10,265 bases of DNA, taken from the NCBI GenBank assembly GCA_003242425.1, contig QGUL01000030.1:1-10265 (forward strand). Direction: 5' to 3'. The first letter of the stretch is position 1. Each line of letters opens with the position of its first letter. Below are positions 1-10,265 of the stretch, piece after piece. The position numbers were made by a program, and so were the translations under genes. The notes under the pieces are model-generated. The model saw nothing but the letters and a program-made list of their open reading frames with translations. It had not been told where the DNA came from and ran no database searches. This DNA is from Pseudomonadota bacterium. GTDB taxonomy: Bacteria > Pseudomonadota > Gammaproteobacteria > Burkholderiales > SG8-39.

Positions 1-163
1 AGGGTTGGGGGCAGGGCCCCCGCTCGTCGAGCAGGGTCTGGAACGGCACGGGCGGCGGCTTGCGCGGCGAGGGGCGATGGCGCGGCTCGAAACGCAGCGG
101 CACCGCGTCGCGTACCGCTTCGCGGAACAGCGCCAACTCCTCTTCGAGCTTGCCCTTGTGCAT
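1..163 (-). CDS. Smr-domain (MutS2-type) protein, N-terminal part
   Basis: This partial gene reads out of the left edge; only its first 54 codons are present. The start is the ATG at 163-161, four bases after the trxB stop, so the two genes are probably cotranscribed. The visible peptide begins MHKGKLEEELALFREAV and goes on to a proline/arginine-rich linker ending PRKPPPVPFQ. An acidic 'ALFREAVRDAVPL' segment followed by a P/R-rich linker is the usual N-terminus of proteobacterial SmrA/YdaL-like proteins. These carry a C-terminal Smr domain, a small nuclease-like domain related to the end of MutS2. That domain lies outside the window, so the family call rests on the N-terminal pattern and on the position next to trxB. 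Function in the cell is not established by anything seen here. Confidence 0.65.
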   Translation of the reverse strand, partial: MHKGKLEEELALFREAVRDAVPLRFEPRHRPSPRKPPPVPFQTLLDERGPCPQP

Positions 164-167
164 CGCG

Positions 168-1280
<1,113 letters not shown>

Positions 1281-1299
1281 TTGACGGAGGAGGGAGCCG

Positions 1300-1983
1300 A
1301 TGGCCGGTCCAGCTAGCGTATCGACTCTGTTGTTGCGCAACGTGCCGTTGTTCGCGGGCCTGCCCGAAGGACAACTGGCCTTGCTCACGCGCGTGGTGGG
1401 CCGCAAGGCTTTCCCCCGCGGGACCACGATCATTTCCGCCGGCGACCCCACCGATGCGCTCTACATCGTCATCTCCGGCCGCCTGAAGGTGATGATGAGC
1501 GACGACGAGGGGCGCGAAGTCATCCTCGCCATCCTCTCGCAGGGCGAATTCTTCGGCGAAATGGGTCTGATCGACGAAGCGCCGCGTTCGGCCACGGTCA
1601 TCGCCATCGAGCCTTGCGAACTGCTCAGCATTTCCAAGGCCGATTTCAAGAAATGCCTGCAGGAGAACTTCGACATCGCCATGGCGGTGATGCGCGGGCT
1701 GGTCAAGCGTCTGCGCGAAGCCGACAAGAAGATCGGCAGCCTCGCGCTCATGGACGTCTACGGCCGCGTCGCCCGCCTGCTGATGGAAATGGCGGAGAAG
1801 GTCGACGGCCAGCTCGTGGTGACCAAGAAGCTGCCCAAGCAGGACATCGCCAAGATGATCGGAGCTTCGCGCGAAATGGTGAGCCGCGTCATGAAGGACC
1901 TGCAGACCAGCGGCCACATCGAGGTGCGCGGCGGCTCCATCTTCCTGCGCGAGGCGATGCTGGTCTCCGAGGCCCGCGCCTGA
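1300..1983 (+). CDS. Crp/Fnr-family transcriptional regulator
   Basis: This is a 227-residue DNA-binding regulator with a cyclic-nucleotide-binding fold. The N-terminal beta-barrel domain (about 12-125) contains the phosphate-binding cassette GEFFGEMGL (82-90) through RSA (96-98). In CRP the equivalent Glu, Arg and Ser contact cAMP, so a cyclic nucleotide ligand is plausible. A long dimer helix (about 118-145) follows, then a winged helix-turn-helix whose recognition part reads DIAKMIGASREMVSRVM (182-198), close to the CRP type. There is no FNR-like N-terminal cysteine cluster, so it is unlikely to be an iron-sulfur oxygen sensor. The ATG at 1300 has a good Shine-Dalgarno sequence (GGAGGAGGGAG, 1286-1296). 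The gene is divergent from trxB and lies upstream of ftsK, the place lrp holds in E. coli. Regulated genes cannot be deduced, so no symbol is given. Confidence 0.92.
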   Translation: MAGPASVSTLLLRNVPLFAGLPEGQLALLTRVVGRKAFPRGTTIISAGDPTDALYIVISGRLKVMMSDDEGREVILAILSQGEFFGEMGLIDEAPRSATVIAIEPCELLSISKADFKKCLQENFDIAMAVMRGLVKRLREADKKIGSLALMDVYGRVARLLMEMAEKVDGQLVVTKKLPKQDIAKMIGASREMVSRVMKDLQTSGHIEVRGGSIFLREAMLVSEARA

Positions 1984-2045
1984 GCGTCGCGGCGGCCGGG
2001 GCGGGGATCGACGCCCGCGGCCGTGCCGCCGTAGTATGTCGGCAT

Positions 2046-2067
2046 CGTCCGCCCGGCGGACGCGTTT
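2046..2067 (+). terminator. Perfect hairpin just before ftsK, possible terminator or attenuator
   Basis: CGTCCGCC (2046-2053) and GGCGGACG (2055-2062) form a perfect 8-bp inverted repeat around a single base. In RNA this would close as about a 7-bp stem with a 3-base loop. Only a short TTT (2065-2067) follows, so as a rho-independent terminator it is weak. A looser GC-rich inverted repeat lies just upstream (GGCCGGGGCG at 1994-2003 against CGCCCGCGGCC at 2012-2022). The pair could end the regulator transcript or hold back ftsK expression. Alternatively it could be a protein-binding palindrome. Confidence 0.35.
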
Positions 2068-2070
2068 GAA

Positions 2071-4371
<2,301 letters not shown>

Positions 4372-4372
4372 C

Positions 4373-5014
4373 ATGATCCGATCCGACGGTTTCTTCGCGC
4401 GGCGCCTTGCGCCGCTCCTCGCTTTGCTGTGTTTTGCGTCCGCCGCCTGGGCGGGCGGCATCGAGCGTCTCAACCAGTTCGTCAACCAGACGCGCACGGC
4501 GCAGGGCGCCTTCGAGCAGCGCATCTACGACGCGGGCGGGCGCATGATCCAGGAGTCCTCGGGCACGCTCGCCTTCGCGCGCCCGGGCAAGTTCCGCTGG
4601 ACCTACGAGAAGCCCTACGCGCAACTTATCGTCGGCGACGGCGCGCGCGTCTGGATCTACGACGAGGACCTCGCGCAGGTCACGGTGCGCAAGCTGGACC
4701 AGGCGCTCGGTTCGACGCCGGCGGCGCTGCTCGCCGGAAGCAACGAGGCGATGAACGCCTTCCAGCTCCAGGACGAAGGCGTGCGGGACGGACTGGAGTG
4801 GGTACTGGCGGTGCCGCGCCAACAGGAGCACAACTTCGAGCGCATCCGCATGGGCTTCGGCAAACAGGGGCTGGAAGCGATGGAGCTGCGCGACAGCTTC
4901 GGCCAGACCACCCTGCTGCGCTTCAAGCGCATGCAGCGCAACCCTCAGCTCGATCCCGGTCTGTTCAAATTCACGCCGCCGGCCGACGCCGACGTCATCG
5001 GCACCATCGAATGA
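4373..5014 (+). CDS. lolA: Outer-membrane lipoprotein carrier protein LolA
   Basis: LolA is the periplasmic chaperone that takes lipoproteins from the LolCDE complex in the inner membrane and passes them to LolB at the outer membrane. The 213-residue precursor has a signal peptide with basic residues (Arg3, Arg10, Arg11), a hydrophobic core ([10 protein letters not shown], 12-21) and a probable signal peptidase I site after AWA (Ala27). The mature part shows family features: an early '[13 protein letters not shown]' strand, the [20 protein letters not shown] block and a final [13 protein letters not shown]. Length agrees with the family (E. coli 203). It starts one base after the ftsK stop; GGAAGG (4362-4367) at the end of ftsK supplies the ribosome binding site, suggesting translational coupling. 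rarA follows after 16 bases, as in E. coli. Confidence 0.95.
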   Translation: MIRSDGFFARRLAPLLALLCFASAAWAGGIERLNQFVNQTRTAQGAFEQRIYDAGGRMIQESSGTLAFARPGKFRWTYEKPYAQLIVGDGARVWIYDEDLAQVTVRKLDQALGSTPAALLAGSNEAMNAFQLQDEGVRDGLEWVLAVPRQQEHNFERIRMGFGKQGLEAMELRDSFGQTTLLRFKRMQRNPQLDPGLFKFTPPADADVIGTIE

Positions 5015-5030
5015 ACCGAAGGAACGCACG

Positions 5031-8010
<2,980 letters not shown>

Positions 8011-8015
8011 CGTCG

Positions 8016-8045
8016 CGCACGCGCCTACAACGGAAGGCGCGTGCG
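8016..8045 (+). terminator. Strong hairpin after serS, likely end of the operon
   Basis: CGCACGCGCCT (8016-8026) and AGGCGCGTGCG (8035-8045) pair perfectly over 11 bp around the loop ACAACGGA. The hairpin starts five bases after the serS stop, where an operon end would be expected. No run of T follows (TCCTACAGC), so it is not a textbook rho-independent terminator. It could instead protect the 3' end of the mRNA or be a REP-like palindrome. Confidence 0.5.
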
Positions 8046-8102
8046 TCCTACAGCTTTCCGAACGCGGGCTGCATAAAGTCGGGCTTTCGAGAGGAACCCG
8101 TC

Positions 8103-8483
8103 ATGAAGAAGACACTGCCCGTACTGACCGCCGCCGCATTCGGTCTGTTGGTTGCGATGCCGCTCGTCGCAGCGGACGGCAATACCCGCGCACCGTCCGA
8201 TACGCCGCAGGATCGCGCGTCCGATCGGCATCGGCCGCTGGAAGACACGATCGACCAGCGACGCCGCAATGAACCTCCGGGTGGCACCGCGGGTGCCTAC
8301 GAAGGGCGTACCGGCGGCCAGCCGCGCAACGGTGACGGACGGCCGGGCGAAAGCGGCAGCGGCGGGGCGCAGTCCGACGACCTCGGCGCAAGCCAAGGCG
8401 GCCGCGACAATGCGTTCGGCGGCGGCTCGACTTCACAGGACACGCGCGACGCACCGGCTCGCAGGACGCCCGAACACCCCTGA
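8103..8483 (+). CDS. Small secreted, disordered Gly/Arg/Asp-rich protein of unknown function
   Basis: I do not recognise this 126-residue protein. It has a convincing Sec signal peptide: MKKTLPV, then a hydrophobic core (LTAAAFGLLVAMPLV, 8-22), with probable cleavage after Ala24 (VAA before DGN). The mature part of about 102 residues has almost no hydrophobic or aromatic residues and no cysteine. It is rich in Gly, Arg, Asp, Ser and Pro (segments such as GGQPRNGDGRPGESGSGG), so it is probably disordered and periplasmic or secreted. The ATG has a good Shine-Dalgarno (GAGGAA, 8091-8096) seven bases upstream, which together with the signal peptide supports a real gene rather than a chance frame. 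It stands alone between the serS hairpin and the stable-RNA promoter. A lipoprotein is excluded because there is no lipobox cysteine. Confidence 0.7.
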   Translation: MKKTLPVLTAAAFGLLVAMPLVAADGNTRAPSDTPQDRASDRHRPLEDTIDQRRRNEPPGGTAGAYEGRTGGQPRNGDGRPGESGSGGAQSDDLGASQGGRDNAFGGGSTSQDTRDAPARRTPEHP

Positions 8484-8520
8484 GATCTACGGGAGGGTGG
8501 GCGAGGCCGCGATGTTCCGG

Positions 8521-8532
8521 TAGAATGCGCGC
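8521..8532 (+). promoter_or_regulatory. -10 box and GC-rich discriminator of the leader/tRNA-Ser unit
   Basis: TAGAAT (8521-8526) is one base off the TATAAT consensus and is followed by GCGCGCC. A GC-rich discriminator directly after a good -10 box is typical of stable-RNA promoters under stringent control. No good -35 element is seen at 16-18 bases upstream (around 8497-8503). The predicted transcript starts near 8532-8534 and would run through the structured leader and tRNA-Ser to the terminator at 8759-8787. Confidence 0.5.
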
Positions 8533-8633
8533 CTCTTCGGAGAGGTGCTCCCGGTCTAGACAGGGGCTGATCCCGACATTGCGGCGCAGGCTGACTTGCC
8601 GTAAGGCAAGTAAGCGCGTAGCGGCCGGAGCCC
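8532..8633 (+). ncRNA. Unidentified structured RNA leader upstream of tRNA-Ser
   Basis: This stretch has no supported protein gene but much RNA structure. Near its 5' end is CTC-TTCG-GAG (8533-8542), a UUCG tetraloop hairpin. A long-range stem pairs GGTGCTCCCGG (8544-8554) with CCGGAGCCC (8625-8633), nine pairs with two one-base bulges. Inside it are a small GGG/CCC hairpin (8563-8565 with 8572-8574), a GCGC/GCGC helix (8584-8587 with 8614-8617) and the perfect hairpin ACTTGCC-GTAA-GGCAAGT (8594-8611), 7 bp capped by a GNRA tetraloop. I looked for the conserved SRP (4.5S) apex, 6S, RNase P, TPP, FMN, cobalamin and SAM motifs and did not find them. There is no T-loop, so it is not a tRNA. It may be a tRNA leader, a separate small RNA, or a riboswitch-like element; structure is seen, function is unknown. 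Confidence 0.5.
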
Positions 8634-8668
8634 AAACCGGAGTCACAGCAGTATGAACGGAGAGGTGC
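8538..8668 (+). repeat. 11-base direct repeat shared by the leader and the tRNA-Ser 5' end
   Basis: CGGAGAGGTGC occurs at 8538-8548 in the leader and again at 8658-8668, where it forms the acceptor 5' strand of tRNA-Ser plus the next bases. Both copies are in the same orientation, 120 bases apart. The leader copy could therefore pair with the tRNA 3' acceptor strand CCTCTCC (8738-8744). It may be a trace of an old tRNA duplication or a regulatory mimic. Confidence 0.6.
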
Positions 8669-8748
8669 CGGAGTGGTTGAACGGGCCGGTCTCGAAAACC
8701 GGAATAGGGGCAACTCTATCGAGGGTTCGAATCCCTCCCTCTCCGCCA
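8659..8748 (+). tRNA. tRNA-Ser, anticodon CGA
   Basis: This 90-nt tRNA decodes UCG. The acceptor stem pairs GGAGAGG (8659-8665) with CCTCTCC (8738-8744), followed by discriminator G and an encoded CCA (8746-8748). The anticodon arm is CCGGT-CTCGAAA-ACCGG (8686-8702) with anticodon CGA at 8693-8695. The T arm is GAGGG-TTCGAAT-CCCTC (8721-8737). A long variable arm (about 8703-8720, ATAG...CTAT), the hallmark of class II serine tRNAs, lies between them. It corresponds to the E. coli serU species. It is followed closely by a terminator and lies downstream of serS. Reading frames across it are false: the plus-strand one contains the familiar [12 protein letters not shown] peptide, which is translated tRNA-Ser. 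Confidence 0.98.
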
Positions 8749-8758
8749 AAACGTCCGG

Positions 8759-8787
8759 AGGCCCGCAATCGCGGCCTTTGTCGTTTT
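8759..8787 (+). terminator. Rho-independent terminator of tRNA-Ser
   Basis: AGGCC and GC (8759-8766, with one bulged C) pair with GCGGCCT (8771-8777) around AATC. The stem is followed by TTGTCGTTTT. The flanking AAAACG and CGTTTT can lengthen the stem. It begins about 10 bases after the tRNA CCA, the normal place for a tRNA terminator. Confidence 0.75.
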
Positions 8788-9082
8788 AAGGGGGCGCGTA
8801 CGCAACGGGCGCCCGCAGCTCGCCGCTTGTCAAGCGGGCTTTGTTCTTTTGCGCATCGTAAAACGCCTGCATATGCAACAAGGCGTTCCGCCTCTTAGCC
8901 TCAGCCTTAATGGATTTATTCATTAATTCAATGGCCTGAAGGTAGGCGGCAGACCCCTCGTGGCACTTATACTCCGCACTACGCACAACAACCGCACTTG
9001 GTCGCCTGCCTGAATCGCCGCGAGCGGCCAACCCCTCCGTAACCGTGGGCACCGCAATCGCTTCCGCCGTCCTGCATTCCAA
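8786..9082 (-). CDS. Doubtful hypothetical ORF beside tRNA-Ser
   Basis: This is an open frame of 98 codons from a TTG at 9082; the only internal ATG start of note, at 8923, would give 45 residues. No Shine-Dalgarno sequence is seen for either. The middle reads like a hydrophilic helical protein ([20 protein letters not shown]). Its codons (TTA, AAT, ATT, AAA, AGG) are unlike the GC-ending codons of the neighbouring genes. Its last 20 or so codons run through the second plus-strand terminator and its stop lies in the T-tract of the first, which argues against a working gene there. I do not recognise the family. It may be a decayed fragment of an acquired gene next to a tRNA, or chance coding. 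Confidence 0.22.
   Translation of the reverse strand: MECRTAEAIAVPTVTEGLAARGDSGRRPSAVVVRSAEYKCHEGSAAYLQAIELMNKSIKAEAKRRNALLHMQAFYDAQKNKARLTSGELRAPVAYAPP
8823..8850 (+). terminator. Second terminator downstream of tRNA-Ser
   Basis: CCGCTT (8823-8828) and AAGCGG (8832-8837) form a perfect 6-bp stem around GTC, followed by GCTTTGTTCTTTT. An outer pairing of CCCGC (8812-8816) with GCGGG (8834-8838) is an alternative. It would back up the first terminator and isolate the kinase region from tRNA transcription. Confidence 0.65.
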
Positions 9083-9218
9083 GACGCTCGACCGGGTACG
9101 GCGAACCTTTTCCGCCGATCCTCTGGCGACGCCGGCGAATCATGACGCAGGCGGCGTACAGACGTCCCGGCCCGGCACCGCACCTGCAACCGGTTCGGGC
9201 AGCATCGAACGCCCGTTC
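8851..9218. other. Gene-poor, partly AT-rich interval between tRNA-Ser and the kinase gene
   Basis: No confident gene is seen here. About 8855-8990 is clearly richer in A and T than the rest of the window (for example TTAATGGATTTATTCATTAA around 8907-8926). The rest returns to normal GC. A possible -10 box TATACT (8968-8973) has no good -35 partner. No repeat of the tRNA 3' end, as an integration attachment site would leave, is visible. The kinase frame stays open leftward past a GTG at 9045, so part of this interval could belong to that gene. Confidence 0.5.
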
Positions 9219-10265
9219 ATGAATTTCGACGAAGAACGCATCCGCCTCGTCGCCCGTGCGGCGACCGACGCGCTGTGGGACTGGGATCTGCGCACCGACG
9301 AGGTGTGGTGGAGCGAAGGTTTCGAGAATCTGTTCGGTTTTTCCGACAACCAGTCCGACCGGCATCTGAACGGCTGGGCCGCTCGCATCCATCCGGACGA
9401 TCGCGAGCGGGTGTTGTCCGGCTTGCGCGCCGCGGCGCGCAATCAGCGCGGCTGGGCGGACTCCTACCGCTTCCGCTGCAAGGACGGCACCTACGTGCAA
9501 GTGCTCGACCGCGGCTACGTGCTGCGCGAACCCGACGGCACGCCGGTGCGCATGATCGGCGGCATGAGCGACATCACGCGCCATCAGGCCACCACCGAAA
9601 TGCTCGACGAGGTGAACCGGCAACTGCGCGCGCTGTCGGCGCAGGTGCTGCGCGCCCAGGAGGAAGAACGCGCCCGTATCGCACGCGAGCTGCACGACGA
9701 ACTGGGACAGATCCTCACGTTGGTGAAGATGCGCATGATGTCGGCCCTGCAGGCCGATCCGCAGGCGGCGCGTACGCAGATGCAAACGGCGGTACGCGAA
9801 ATCGATGCGGGCATCGAAGCGGTGCGGCGCCTGTCGCTCGATCTGCATCCGCCGCAGTTGATGCAATTCGGTCTGGCATCGGCGATCAACGGTCTGCTGC
9901 AGCGCGAGATTCCCGAGGACGGCCCCACCTTCGCGCTGGAGTCCAACCTGGGCGACCTCAAGCTCGAGCGCATGAAGGCGATTACCGCCTTCCGCGTGGT
10001 GCAGGAGGCGATCACCAACGCCTTGCGCCATGCCGAAGCGGATCACATCGACATCCATCTCGACTGCAAGGACGGTGTGCTCGAGATCTGCGTGCGCGAC
10101 GACGGCAAGGGCTTCGACATGTCGAGCGCGAAACGCAAGGCCTTGGAGGGCCAGGCGACGGGCCTGATCGGTTTGCGCGAGCGGCTGCAGCTCGTGGGCG
10201 GCAAGCTGTCCGTCTCCTCCGCGCCGGGGGCGGGATGCGAAGTGCGGGCGCAATTGCCCTTGCGT
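9219..10265 (+). CDS. PAS-domain sensor histidine kinase, NarL type (3' end cut off)
   Basis: This is the sensor of a two-component system, with 349 codons visible and the stop beyond the right edge. An N-terminal PAS domain (about 8-122) shows WDWDLRTDEVWWSEGF, a HPDDRERV turn and a closing PAC part with MIGGMSDIT. Next comes a HisKA_3 dimerisation domain with the box RARIARELHDELGQ, whose phosphorylated residue would be His159. The HATPase domain has the N box QEAITNALRHA (262-272), G1 DDGKGFD (294-300) and G2 GLIGLRERL (315-323). The sequence reaches QLPL, so only a few residues are probably missing. No membrane segment is seen, so it is likely a cytoplasmic sensor; the ligand is unknown. 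HisKA_3 kinases normally pair with a NarL/FixJ-type response regulator, expected just downstream. ATG 9219 lacks a clear Shine-Dalgarno; an in-frame GTG at 9045 would add 58 residues. Confidence 0.9.
   Translation, partial: MNFDEERIRLVARAATDALWDWDLRTDEVWWSEGFENLFGFSDNQSDRHLNGWAARIHPDDRERVLSGLRAAARNQRGWADSYRFRCKDGTYVQVLDRGYVLREPDGTPVRMIGGMSDITRHQATTEMLDEVNRQLRALSAQVLRAQEEERARIARELHDELGQILTLVKMRMMSALQADPQAARTQMQTAVREIDAGIEAVRRLSLDLHPPQLMQFGLASAINGLLQREIPEDGPTFALESNLGDLKLERMKAITAFRVVQEAITNALRHAEADHIDIHLDCKDGVLEICVRDDGKGFDMSSAKRKALEGQATGLIGLRERLQLVGGKLSVSSAPGAGCEVRAQLPLR

Noticed and set aside
8532..8633. 4.5S (SRP) RNA or a degenerate tRNA
   Set aside because: The conserved SRP apical sequence with GGAAGG-type internal loops is absent, and there is no T-loop or anticodon arm.
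8297..8749. Minus-strand frame of 150 codons beginning [12 protein letters not shown]
   Set aside because: It starts in the complement of tRNA-Ser (the familiar GFEPS artefact) and then runs opposite the leader and the secreted protein gene.
8653..8898. Plus-strand frame of 81 codons with [12 protein letters not shown]
   Set aside because: It is a translation of tRNA-Ser itself, a well-known annotation artefact.

Overview
The window is GC-rich, densely coded chromosomal DNA from a Gram-negative proteobacterium. LolA implies an outer membrane. Codon use and the style of FtsK, SerS and the NarL-type kinase suggest a betaproteobacterium, perhaps of the Rhodocyclales; this placement is inference. 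Most of it is a conserved housekeeping block. In E. coli the order trxB-lrp-ftsK-lolA-rarA-serS is well known. Here the order is trxB-(Crp/Fnr regulator)-ftsK-lolA-rarA-(small membrane protein)-serS, so a cyclic-nucleotide-type regulator sits where enterobacteria carry lrp, and one extra small gene lies between rarA and serS.

Layout. Positions 1-1130 (minus strand) hold the start of an Smr-domain gene and all of trxB, reading out of the left edge. An AT-rich divergent intergenic region (1131-1299) separates them from the plus-strand genes. The regulator (1300-1983) is followed by two inverted repeats and then by ftsK, lolA, rarA, a three-helix membrane protein and serS (2071-8010), packed with gaps of 1 to 16 bases (one is 5 bases) and probably cotranscribed. 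After serS come a strong 11-bp hairpin, a small secreted disordered protein (8103-8483), and a stable-RNA unit: a -10 box with a GC-rich discriminator, an unidentified structured RNA of about 100 nt, tRNA-Ser(CGA) with encoded CCA, and two terminators in a row. An AT-richer, gene-poor stretch (about 8850-9218) follows. The right edge holds a nearly complete PAS/HisKA_3 cytoplasmic sensor histidine kinase.

Functionally the block joins thiol redox control (TrxB), chromosome segregation at the septum (FtsK), lipoprotein export (LolA), replication-fork maintenance (RarA) and serine decoding (SerS with a nearby serine tRNA). Nothing in it looks like a defence system, CRISPR array or intact mobile element. 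The most unusual part is the structured leader in front of tRNA-Ser. It repeats the first bases of the tRNA and could in principle pair with the tRNA 3' acceptor strand.
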